Below, one piece after another: positions 18,479 to 25,917 of a stretch of DNA of 64,000 nt. Below the pieces are notes generated by a model, which saw nothing but the letters and a program-made list of their open reading frames with translations, was not told the origin of the DNA and ran no database searches. Positions within the stretch are counted from its first letter, which is position 1. Each line of letters begins with the position of its first letter. The position numbers were made by a program, and so were the translations under genes. The stretch comes from Bacteroides sp. M10 (GTDB lineage: Bacteria > Bacteroidota > Bacteroidia > Bacteroidales > Bacteroidaceae). Where the stretch lies: NCBI RefSeq assembly GCF_014334015.1, contig NZ_CP060488.1, positions 620,001-684,000 of the forward strand. Reading direction: 5' to 3'.

Positions 18479-19426
18479 ATGCAGATTATACGTGACACAT
18501 CGGCAATTACCCCGGAACCCTGCGTAGCTACCATCGGTTTCTTTGATGGAGTACATGCAGGACATCGCTATCTGATTCAGCAAGTGAAAGAGATAGCCGC
18601 CGCCAAAGGTCTACGCTCTGCATTGGTTACTTTTCCCGTTCATCCCCGAAAAGTGATGAATGCGGAGTATCGTCCGGAACTTCTGACTACCCCCGAAGAA
18701 AAAATAAGTCTGCTTGCAGACATCGGGGTGGACTACTGCCTGATGCTTGATTTCACTCCGGAAATTTCCCGGCTCACTGCCCGGGAGTTTATGACACAGT
18801 TGCTAAAAGAGCGTTATCAGGTAAAATATCTGGTTATCGGCTATGACCATCGTTTCGGGCATAACCGCAGCGAAGGTTTCGAGGATTATGTACGTTATGG
18901 AAAAGAAATTGGCATAGAAGTGATTCGCGCCAAAGCGTATACCAGCAATATAGAAATAGGGGACGAGCCCAACATTCCGGTAAGCTCTTCCCTGATCCGT
19001 AAACTTCTTCATGAAGGAGAAGTTAGCCTCGCCGCCCATTGTCTGAAATACGAATATTTCCTTGACGGGATCGTAGTAGGCGGCTATCAGGTAGGCAGAA
19101 AGATAGGTTTCCCAACAGCCAATTTACGGGTGGATGATCCCGATAAACTGATTCCTGCCGATGGCGTATATGCCGTATGGGTAACATTTGACGGGAAAAC
19201 GTATATGGGGATGCTGAATATAGGTGTCCGCCCGACGATAGACAATGGTCCGAACCGGACGATTGAGGTGAATATCCTCCACTTCCATTCTGACATATAT
19301 GATAAATTCATCCGGCTTACTTTTGTTAAACGGACACGTCCCGAACTGAAATTCTCCAGTATCGACGAGTTAATAACACAGCTCCATAAGGATGCTGAAG
19401 AGACAGAAACAATTCTTAAAAAATAG
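18479..19426 (+). CDS. ribF: Bifunctional riboflavin kinase / FAD synthetase
   Basis: A 315-aa RibF. The N-terminal nucleotidyltransferase half (FAD synthetase) shows TIGFFDGVHAGHRYLI, which has the H-x-G-H type nucleotide site, and VPVSSSLIRKLL, the S-x-x-R motif. The C-terminal half is the flavokinase domain (VVGGYQVGRKIGFPTANL, DGVYAVWV, MLNIGVRPT). It phosphorylates riboflavin to FMN and adenylates it to FAD in the cytoplasm. It begins 10 bp after the HAD gene and is followed 6 bp later by a 29-codon membrane microprotein. Confidence 0.95.
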   Translation: MQIIRDTSAITPEPCVATIGFFDGVHAGHRYLIQQVKEIAAAKGLRSALVTFPVHPRKVMNAEYRPELLTTPEEKISLLADIGVDYCLMLDFTPEISRLTAREFMTQLLKERYQVKYLVIGYDHRFGHNRSEGFEDYVRYGKEIGIEVIRAKAYTSNIEIGDEPNIPVSSSLIRKLLHEGEVSLAAHCLKYEYFLDGIVVGGYQVGRKIGFPTANLRVDDPDKLIPADGVYAVWVTFDGKTYMGMLNIGVRPTIDNGPNRTIEVNILHFHSDIYDKFIRLTFVKRTRPELKFSSIDELITQLHKDAEETETILKK

Positions 19427-19432
19427 ATTCTT

Positions 19433-19522
19433 ATGCAAAAGTCATTTATGAGCATCTCTTTGGTGGTAATAGCTATATCCATGTTAGCTATGTTTATCTA
19501 TAGTTTCTTTACCACTAAATAA
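19433..19522 (+). CDS. 29-aa single-pass membrane microprotein
   Basis: ATG at 19433 opens a 29-codon frame ending TAA at 19522: MQKSFMS, then a hydrophobic run (residues ~7-25, containing LVVIAISMLAMFIYSFF), and a polar tail TTK. It fits exactly between ribF (6 bp after its stop) and the CPBP protease (6 bp before its start), with the tight spacing of operon genes. The composition is that of a single TM helix with a positively charged N-terminus. Function is unknown. It could regulate the downstream intramembrane protease or be a membrane-stress microprotein (inference). Confidence 0.6.
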   Translation: MQKSFMSISLVVIAISMLAMFIYSFFTTK

Positions 19523-19528
19523 AAAAAC

Positions 19529-20308
19529 ATGAAAACGGCTATCAAGTTAGTATTAATAGACCTTCTCATTGCGCAGATTATTGCTCCAATCCTGATTATG
19601 ATTCCCTGTACGATCTATTTGTTCGTCACCACGGGAAATCTGGATAAAGTCACTCTGACGCAAATGATTATGATCCCGGCACAACTAGCCGGTCAGATTA
19701 TGATGGGTATTTATCTATGGAAAGCCGGTTATATCAGTAAAAAGAAGGCAACATGGTTACCTGTGTCAGCCCCTTATCTGGTCTGTAGTGCCATTGCAAT
19801 CCTCACTTGCGGGTTTGCAGTCTCCTCACTAATGAGCCTGCTGGATTGGATTCCTAATATCATGGAACAATCTTTCAACATTCTCCAATCCGGTTGGGGC
19901 GGCATTCTTGCAATAGCCATCGTAGGTCCCGTACTTGAAGAGTTATTGTTTCGCGGAGCCATTACACACGCTTTACTTCAGCAATACAATCCGACTAAAG
20001 CAATTCTGATTTCCGCACTTCTGTTCGGTGTCTTTCATATAAATCCCGCCCAGATCCTTCCGGCTTTTCTGATCGGTATCCTGCTGGCATGGACTTATTA
20101 CAAAACAGGCAGTCTGATACCTTGTATACTGATGCATGTACTAAACAACTCATTGTCAGTCTATCTTAGCATCAAATATCCCGAAGCTGAAAATATGGAC
20201 GACCTGATTAACGGTACCCCGTATCTCATCGTCCTATTCGGGTCAATCCTCCTGTTTATCGGTATCATACTGACCATGAACCACCTGACTTCCCAAAAGC
20301 AGCAATAA
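19529..20308 (+). CDS. CPBP-family intramembrane metalloprotease (Abi/Rce1 type)
   Basis: A 259-aa polytopic protein with all three family motifs: Glu137-Glu138-xxxArg (LEELLFRGAITHAL), the first His at 170 (FGVFHINPAQ), and His203-xxx-Asn (HVLNNSLSV). These residues form the intramembrane active site of the Rce1/CPBP family. Eukaryotic members cleave prenylated proteins, and bacterial ones act in membrane-protein processing, bacteriocin immunity or signalling. The target here is unknown. The preceding 29-aa membrane peptide is a candidate partner because of position only. A terminator shared with sufE follows. Confidence 0.9.
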   Translation: MKTAIKLVLIDLLIAQIIAPILIMIPCTIYLFVTTGNLDKVTLTQMIMIPAQLAGQIMMGIYLWKAGYISKKKATWLPVSAPYLVCSAIAILTCGFAVSSLMSLLDWIPNIMEQSFNILQSGWGGILAIAIVGPVLEELLFRGAITHALLQQYNPTKAILISALLFGVFHINPAQILPAFLIGILLAWTYYKTGSLIPCILMHVLNNSLSVYLSIKYPEAENMDDLINGTPYLIVLFGSILLFIGIILTMNHLTSQKQQ

Positions 20309-20330
20309 AAAAGGGAAGTTTTTACTTCCC
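20309..20330. terminator. Terminator shared by convergent CPBP protease and sufE genes
   Basis: GGGAAG-TTTTTA-CTTCCC at 20313-20330. Read on the minus strand it is followed by TTTTTTATT. The sufE stop codon lies within the loop and arm, so the gene and terminator overlap. Confidence 0.75.
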
Positions 20331-20747
20331 CTCTTTCGCTTTGAATGCTAATGCATACATTCGTATTTGTTTTACCATCGACAGCAAACCGTTGCTACGC
20401 GTTGGCGATAGATGCTCTTTCAGTCCGATCTTGTCTATAAAATAAAGATCTGCATTTAAGATTTCATCAGGAGTATGTCCGGAAAGGACTTTAATCAACA
20501 AGGCAATAATCCCCTTTACAATCAAAGCATCGCTTTCTGCTTTAAAAACGATTTTACCATCCACATCATCCGCTTGAAGCCATACCCTGCTCTGGCACCC
20601 TTCAATCAGATTTTGTTCCGTCTTATATTTTTCTTCAAGTGGTTCCTGCTCATTCCCCAGATCAATAAGTAATTGATAACGGTCCATCCAATCGTCGAAG
20701 TCACTGAATTCCGCAATCACTTCATCTTGTAGTTCATTAATTGACAT
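20322..20747 (-). CDS. SufE family Fe-S assembly protein
   Basis: A 141-aa cytoplasmic SufE. The family sulfur-acceptor cysteine is Cys51 in EGCQSRVWL; it takes persulfide sulfur from the cysteine desulfurase SufS and hands it to the scaffold. Other conserved blocks are DWMDRYQLLIDLG and GLLSMVKQIRMYAL near the C-terminus. Length fits the family. No other suf genes are adjacent, so it may be an orphan SufE-like copy. The 3' end is embedded in the intrinsic terminator shared with the convergent protease gene. Confidence 0.93.
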   Translation of the reverse strand: MSINELQDEVIAEFSDFDDWMDRYQLLIDLGNEQEPLEEKYKTEQNLIEGCQSRVWLQADDVDGKIVFKAESDALIVKGIIALLIKVLSGHTPDEILNADLYFIDKIGLKEHLSPTRSNGLLSMVKQIRMYALAFKAKEGK

Positions 20748-20856
20748 TATAGTAATTATTTAATTAGACAATATACCAGTGTGCGAATAGCAGATGCCGT
20801 ATTTAAAACCGGCATATCAATCTATCAACACCTTATTATATTATTTCTCAATTCTA

Positions 20857-21852
20857 TTATTTCTCATTGTAAATCACTTCCAATACCGTTTGACCAACTG
20901 CTTTCAACGTATTCTTATCAATATGTTCCATATTGTCATTGACAGTATGCCATGTCGGGGTAAAATCACCTTCCTGATTGTAGGGAATAATATCGATCGT
21001 TTTAATACGTGCCAGACGATTTATGAACAGATGGTCGTCTGTTACAAATCCTCCGTTTCCATCCATGAAAGTCTTTCCGTAACCCGCTTTCTTTGCCGCT
21101 TTCCAAACCTTCTTATTTATGTCCGGAGCAAATTCTTCCGAATACCCTTCTTTCATAAACACACTGCCTTCACCCCCTACCATATCGAGCAGGATACCAA
21201 AACGTGCATTATATCCTTGTACATGAGGATTACGTGCCCAATACTGCGATCCCAGACACCAGAATTCCTCCTTATGCTTTCCTGTATAAAACTGTGGCGC
21301 ACCATAGTCCTCTGCATCCAACAGAATGATATCAATCCCCAATTCCGGTTGTTGCTGATTGACCAGACGAGCTATTTCGAGCAAAGCTCCTACCCCACTG
21401 GCACCATCATTTGCACCCAGAATCGGAGTTTTATGGTTCTTCTCGTCAGGATCGTTATCAGCCCATGGGCGTGTATCCCAATGTGCAAACAAAGCGATTC
21501 TCTTTTTACTTTCCGGCTTATAAGAACCGATAATGTTTCTCGCTTTCAACAGCGTACCGTCATAAGCAATCAAATCAGCATATTGATTAGTCACTTGAGC
21601 ACCGAAAGCCTCTAATTGGCCGGCAAGGTAATTGCCACAGGCTACATGTTCTTTAGTGTTAGGAACACGAGGTCCGAAATCTACCTGATTCTTTACATAC
21701 AAATAAGCACTATCCGCATCAAACTGAGGTACATTCACAACTGTCTTTTCGTCTTGTTCACTCGTACTATTTGCCTTGTTACCTCCACCGCAAGAGAATG
21801 CTGATAATAACAAAAAGGCACTCATTAATACTATCATAGTTTTCTTTTTCAT
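20857..21852 (-). CDS. M28-family zinc enzyme lipoprotein, glutaminyl-cyclase-like
   Basis: The start at 21852 gives 331 aa beginning with a signal peptide and lipobox (FLLLSAFSC) followed by GGGNK, so the product is probably a periplasmic or surface lipoprotein. An earlier in-frame ATG at 21897 lacks a signal. The M28 fold is shown by LFAHWDTRPWAD and ILGANDGASGVGALLE, giving His/Asp zinc ligands, and LLDAEDYGAP and DMVGGEGSVFMKE. The overall layout is closest to bacterial glutaminyl-peptide cyclotransferase-like proteins, which make N-terminal pyroglutamate. Aminopeptidase activity is the alternative. It is the last of three minus-strand genes after GH16 and the LD-carboxypeptidase, with a 70-bp gap before it. 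Confidence 0.87.
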   Translation of the reverse strand: MKKKTMIVLMSAFLLLSAFSCGGGNKANSTSEQDEKTVVNVPQFDADSAYLYVKNQVDFGPRVPNTKEHVACGNYLAGQLEAFGAQVTNQYADLIAYDGTLLKARNIIGSYKPESKKRIALFAHWDTRPWADNDPDEKNHKTPILGANDGASGVGALLEIARLVNQQQPELGIDIILLDAEDYGAPQFYTGKHKEEFWCLGSQYWARNPHVQGYNARFGILLDMVGGEGSVFMKEGYSEEFAPDINKKVWKAAKKAGYGKTFMDGNGGFVTDDHLFINRLARIKTIDIIPYNQEGDFTPTWHTVNDNMEHIDKNTLKAVGQTVLEVIYNEK

Positions 21853-21922
21853 CGTCCTTTTATCTATTAAAGCCTCAAAATTAGTCATTTTCACCACAGC
21901 ATCGTTCAGATGGAATGGATTA

Positions 21923-22831
21923 TTAACATATAAACTTTAGTTCCACATTTTTCTTTCCCACCACAAGCTCTACTTTTGCACCGTTGATAAGCGGAAGATT
22001 ATGAGTCACATGTCCCACCGGGAAATTGAAACACACGGGATAATCATACTCTTTTACTAAATCTGCCAAAGCAGCATACAGTTCCTTGCCCAACGAACAG
22101 TCTTCTTCATATTCTGTAAATTGACCGATAATCAATCCGGACAGTTTTTCTAATACGCCCCCCAGTTTCAAATTATACATCATACGTTCGATGGCATGCG
22201 GACGTTCACTAACATCTTCAATAAACAGTATAGTGCCTTCTGCCGGAATATCATAAGGAGTGCCACGCAAACCGTAGGCTACCGCCATGTTACCGCCATG
22301 CAAAACGCCTTGTGCCGTCCCCTGCTTGTTCAGTTTATGCTTCTCGCACATGTAAGAAGGAATATTTCCCAATAGAATATCCTTCAGATAGTTCGCACAA
22401 AGATCGTCTTCCGGTTCCACCGTAAGATGACGTGCCATCAATGAATGAAGGGAAGCATATCCATTTTTCTGAAACAAATTGTGCAAGGCGGTTATATCGC
22501 TAAAGCCCAGTAACCATTTCGGATGTTCACGAAAGGCCGTAAAATCAATTTTATCAATCAAATGTACCGCCCCGTACCCTCCACGACTACAAAGAATAGC
22601 CTTCACTTTAGGGTCGTCCATCGCATCCTGCAAATCTTTCAGCCGCTGCTTGATTGTCCCGGCATATCTTCCGGATGAACTTCCGGCATGCTTTCCTATA
22701 GCCACTTTCAAGCCCCATGATTCCATCCGTTTCTTGGCTCCTTTCAGGAATTGTTGGTCTATCTTACTCGAAGGTGATACAATAACCACTTTATCACCTT
22801 TCTGCAAAAAAGGAGGAAATTGAATATCCAT
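21923..22831 (-). CDS. S66-family LD-carboxypeptidase
   Basis: A 302-aa peptidase of the MccF/LdcA type. The start at 22831 is 8 bp from the GH16 stop; the longer frame would overlap it. The conserved core is visible: GDKVVIVSPSS near the N-terminus, the nucleophile-serine loop CSRGGYGAVHLID, GFSDITALHN, GGNMAVAYGLRGTP, FIEDVSERPHAIERM, and the catalytic-His region FPVGHVTHNLPL. Family members cut the L,D bond of muramoyl tetrapeptides during peptidoglycan recycling, or immunity peptides. No signal peptide is seen, so it is likely cytoplasmic. It is co-transcribed with the GH16 gene upstream. Confidence 0.92.
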   Translation of the reverse strand: MDIQFPPFLQKGDKVVIVSPSSKIDQQFLKGAKKRMESWGLKVAIGKHAGSSSGRYAGTIKQRLKDLQDAMDDPKVKAILCSRGGYGAVHLIDKIDFTAFREHPKWLLGFSDITALHNLFQKNGYASLHSLMARHLTVEPEDDLCANYLKDILLGNIPSYMCEKHKLNKQGTAQGVLHGGNMAVAYGLRGTPYDIPAEGTILFIEDVSERPHAIERMMYNLKLGGVLEKLSGLIIGQFTEYEEDCSLGKELYAALADLVKEYDYPVCFNFPVGHVTHNLPLINGAKVELVVGKKNVELKFIC

Positions 22832-22839
22832 ATATGTTC

Positions 22840-23643
22840 TTATTTTATTGACTTTCGTTGATAAAAACGCACCCAGTCCACTTCCATTTCTACCGGAAGA
22901 TCCTCGGGAGAGACTGCTCCCACCCACGAGCCTCCCAACTGCATATCAATCAGCAGATAAAAGGGCTGATTAAAAGGGAATTGTCCTTCTTCTTTCGTTT
23001 GTATGCGGGGGTAAGTAAACGTATGTACATCATTGACATAAAATGAAAGACTGTCCGAATACATTTCGACTGCAAAAATATTGTAGCGGTCAGGGTGAAT
23101 CACTCCCGTAGAATGTGATACCGGATGATCCTTGATTCCCAGCGTATAAGTGTAATGGGAATGGACTGTCTGATAAGCAATAGAATCGCTATTCAAACGT
23201 TCCATGATATCAATCTCACCGCCAGATGGCCATGCCGCTCCTTCAGGCAACATCCAGATGGCAGGCCACGCTCCTCCCGCCGCATTCAACTTGGCACAAA
23301 TCTCAATACGCCCGTTCGTAAAAGCCTTTTTACCTTTTGTATACACACCACCTGTCAAATAAGGGGCAGTGTCATTGCGTTGGGTATGATTGACAATACC
23401 TCTCAACACCAGTTTGCCTTTACGCATGGCATAGCAGGAATCAAAGTCTGTCATATAGTTATTCCAGTCTGACTTACCTCGTGGAATCTTGCTCCAGACC
23501 TGTGAATCGAAACTCTTTTTCTGATTAAAGTTCTCTTCCCAGATCAAAGACCAACCGGAAGACGTCTTGCTGCTTTTACAGGAAACAAGCGTCCAACAAA
23601 GGAGAATTAAGCTAAGAAATAATAGATTTTTAAACTGTTTCAT
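22840..23643 (-). CDS. GH16-family beta-glucanase-like lipoprotein
   Basis: A 267-aa secreted protein with a lipobox (CWTLVSC). The GH16 jelly-roll is identified by WPAIWMLPEGAAWPSGGEIDIMERLN, in which Glu143-x-Asp145-x-x-Glu148 are the nucleophile, helper and acid/base of the family. The flanking aromatic residues fit laminarinase-like endo-beta-1,3 (or mixed-linkage) glucanases, but the specificity cannot be settled by eye. It is first in a three-gene minus-strand run with LD-carboxypeptidase and an M28 lipoprotein. No SusCD pair is adjacent, so it is not in a classical PUL. Confidence 0.93.
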   Translation of the reverse strand: MKQFKNLLFLSLILLCWTLVSCKSSKTSSGWSLIWEENFNQKKSFDSQVWSKIPRGKSDWNNYMTDFDSCYAMRKGKLVLRGIVNHTQRNDTAPYLTGGVYTKGKKAFTNGRIEICAKLNAAGGAWPAIWMLPEGAAWPSGGEIDIMERLNSDSIAYQTVHSHYTYTLGIKDHPVSHSTGVIHPDRYNIFAVEMYSDSLSFYVNDVHTFTYPRIQTKEEGQFPFNQPFYLLIDMQLGGSWVGAVSPEDLPVEMEVDWVRFYQRKSIK

Positions 23644-23674
23644 GGTGCTTTTATTTTATTGGGGGATTTATTTG

Positions 23675-23682
23675 CAAAAATA
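23675..23682 (-). promoter_or_regulatory. Promoter -7 box for the GH16 operon
   Basis: On the minus strand this reads TATTTTTG (TAnnTTTG), 32 bp before the GH16 start codon. Confidence 0.6.
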
Positions 23683-23822
23683 CAGGAAAAAACGGTTCCA
23701 TGCACATCCAACAGCCAAAACAAATAAAATATAGCAAAATGTTACATAATGGATGTAATTTTTTGGGTTATAATCATTATTTTTTCAATCATTTTTCTGA
23801 TATTTGCTAAAAATCTAACGTT

Positions 23823-24782
23823 ATGGAACCTATTCTAAATTTTGCCCAGTTAACGGCTCATCTTAAAAAACTAAACCATAGAAAACGAATTGCCGTGGTC
23901 TGTGCGAACGATCCTAACACTGAATATGCCATCTCCCGTGCTTTGGAAGAAGGGATTGCAGAATTTCTGATGATTGGAGATTCTACCATTCTGAAGAAAT
24001 ATCCCACGCTCAAACAATATCCTGAATACGTAAAAACCATCCACATAGAAAATCCGGATGAAGCGGCGCGCGAAGCTGTCCGCATTGTGCGTGAAGGAGG
24101 AGCGGATATTTTGATGAAAGGGATTATCAATACGGACAACTTACTGCATGCCATACTCGACAAAGAAAAAGGTTTGTTACCGAAAGGGAAAATCCTCACG
24201 CATCTGGCAGTAATGGAAATTCCTACTTACCATAAACTGCTTTTCTTCTCGGATGCCGCCGTCATTCCGCGTCCTACTTTACAGCAACGTATAGAAATGA
24301 TCTGGTATGCTATCTGCACCTGCCGTCACTTTGGCATCGAACAACCGCGTGTCGCGTTGATTCACTGCACAGAAAAAGTGAGTGCCAAGTTCCCTCATTC
24401 ACTAGATTATGTGAATATCGTAGAACTTGCCGAAGCGGGAGAATTCGGAAATGTGATTATTGACGGTCCGCTGGATGTACGTACTGCCTGCGAACAAGCA
24501 AGTGGTGATATTAAAGGGATTGTATCTCCTATCAACGGACAGGCAGATGTCTTGATATTCCCGAACATTGAGTCGGGTAATGCATTCTACAAATCCGTCT
24601 CTCTGTTCGCACAGGCAGAAATGGCAGGATTGCTGCAAGGTCCTATTTGCCCTGTAGTACTTCCATCGCGTAGTGATTCCGGCTTGTCCAAATATTACAG
24701 CATTGCAATGGCCTGCTTACAAGTGTCAGGAGATTGCAAATGCAGAAAACAAGTCAGCCAAGTCACCGGCTCATCATTCTAA
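23823..24782 (+). CDS. ptb: Phosphate butyryltransferase (phosphotransacylase)
   Basis: A 319-aa phosphate acyltransferase of the Pta/Ptb family. Characteristic stretches are AVVCANDPNTEYAISRALEEG, ADILMKGIINTDNLLHAI and SPINGQADVLIFPNIESGNAFYKS. The enzyme exchanges CoA for phosphate on short acyl groups. It is paired with butyrate kinase 25 bp downstream, and together they turn butyryl- or branched-chain acyl-CoA into acid plus ATP. I see no butyryl-CoA synthesis genes nearby, so the natural substrates may be isobutyryl- or isovaleryl-CoA from amino acids (inference). No clear promoter match was found upstream. Confidence 0.92.
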   Translation: MEPILNFAQLTAHLKKLNHRKRIAVVCANDPNTEYAISRALEEGIAEFLMIGDSTILKKYPTLKQYPEYVKTIHIENPDEAAREAVRIVREGGADILMKGIINTDNLLHAILDKEKGLLPKGKILTHLAVMEIPTYHKLLFFSDAAVIPRPTLQQRIEMIWYAICTCRHFGIEQPRVALIHCTEKVSAKFPHSLDYVNIVELAEAGEFGNVIIDGPLDVRTACEQASGDIKGIVSPINGQADVLIFPNIESGNAFYKSVSLFAQAEMAGLLQGPICPVVLPSRSDSGLSKYYSIAMACLQVSGDCKCRKQVSQVTGSSF

Positions 24783-24807
24783 ATTCACCACTAAAAGCCT
24801 ACTATTC

Positions 24808-25869
24808 ATGAAAATTCTGGTTATCAACCCCGGTTCTACTTCTACTAAAATAGCAGTTTACGAAAATGAAACTCCGCTGTTTGTCAGTAATATAAAACAT
24901 TCTGTAGAAGAACTATCCGCTTTTCCGGAGGTAATAGACCAGTTTGAATTCCGGAAAAACCTGGTGTTACAAGAATTGGAAAACAATAAGATACCTTTTT
25001 CTTTTGATGCAATCATCGGACGCGGCGGTTTAGTAAAACCGATACCAGGCGGAGTGTATGAGGTAAATGAAGCCATGAAACGTGATACCGTACATGCCAT
25101 GCGTACCCATGCCTGTAACTTAGGAGGGTTGATTGCCAGCGAGCTGGCTTCTACATTACCCAACTGTCCGGCTTTCATTGCTGATCCGGGAGTGGTGGAT
25201 GAATTGGAGGATATAGCACGCATTACTGGTTCTCCTTTAATGCCGAAGATCACCATCTGGCATGCATTAAACCAGAAAGCAATCGCCCGCCGCTTTGCCA
25301 AAGAGCAGGGAACCCAATACGAAAATCTGGATTTAATTATCTGCCATCTGGGAGGTGGCATCTCTGTCGCAGTCCATCACCACGGACGAGCCATTGACGC
25401 CAACAATGCATTGGACGGTGAAGGTCCTTTCTCACCGGAACGTGCCGGTACACTTCCCGCCGGTCAACTGATCGACCTATGTTTTAGCGGTCAACTCACC
25501 AAAGACGAATTGAAAAAACGTATCTCCGGACGCGCCGGACTGACCGCCCATCTAGGTACAACCGATGTTCCCGCCATTATACAATCTATCGAAGAAGGAG
25601 ATAAAAAAGCGGAACTGATACTGGATGCCATGATTTACAATGTTGCAAAAGCAATAGGAGCCAGTGCCACCGTACTTTGTGGGAAGATAGATGCCATCCT
25701 TCTGACAGGAGGTATCGCCTATTCGGACCATGTGATTTCAAGACTGAAAAAGAGAATCTCTTTCCTGGCTCCCATCTATGTTTATCCCGGAGAGAATGAA
25801 ATGGAGTCGTTAGCATTTAATGCCATAGGAGCACTAAAGGGGGAATTGCCGATACAAATCTATAAATAG
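24808..25869 (+). CDS. buk: Butyrate kinase
   Basis: A 353-aa acetate/butyrate kinase-fold enzyme. The start at 24808 yields the canonical opening MKILVINPGSTSTKIAVYE. Longer frames overlap ptb and lack homology. Other landmarks are IGRGGLVKPIPGGVY, ICHLGGGISVAVH (phosphate-binding, after the catalytic-Asp/Arg region), and AILLTGGIAYSDHVISRL. It phosphorylates ADP from butyryl phosphate made by the preceding Ptb. No terminator hairpin was recognised in the 48 bp before the convergent regulator gene. Confidence 0.93.
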   Translation: MKILVINPGSTSTKIAVYENETPLFVSNIKHSVEELSAFPEVIDQFEFRKNLVLQELENNKIPFSFDAIIGRGGLVKPIPGGVYEVNEAMKRDTVHAMRTHACNLGGLIASELASTLPNCPAFIADPGVVDELEDIARITGSPLMPKITIWHALNQKAIARRFAKEQGTQYENLDLIICHLGGGISVAVHHHGRAIDANNALDGEGPFSPERAGTLPAGQLIDLCFSGQLTKDELKKRISGRAGLTAHLGTTDVPAIIQSIEEGDKKAELILDAMIYNVAKAIGASATVLCGKIDAILLTGGIAYSDHVISRLKKRISFLAPIYVYPGENEMESLAFNAIGALKGELPIQIYK

Positions 25870-25917
25870 GCAGTCGCACAAAAAGGCTATTCAGTTATAA
25901 ATACGACATTGTTTCCT

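Noticed and set aside
20794..21615. 273-codon open frame on the plus strand
   Set aside because: It is antisense to the M28 lipoprotein gene, Cys/Phe/Ile-rich without any recognisable domain, and has no promoter.
23799..23822. Promoter box directly before ptb
   Set aside because: The best string (GATATTTG) misses the first fixed base of TAnnTTTG and lies too close to the start codon to be convincing.
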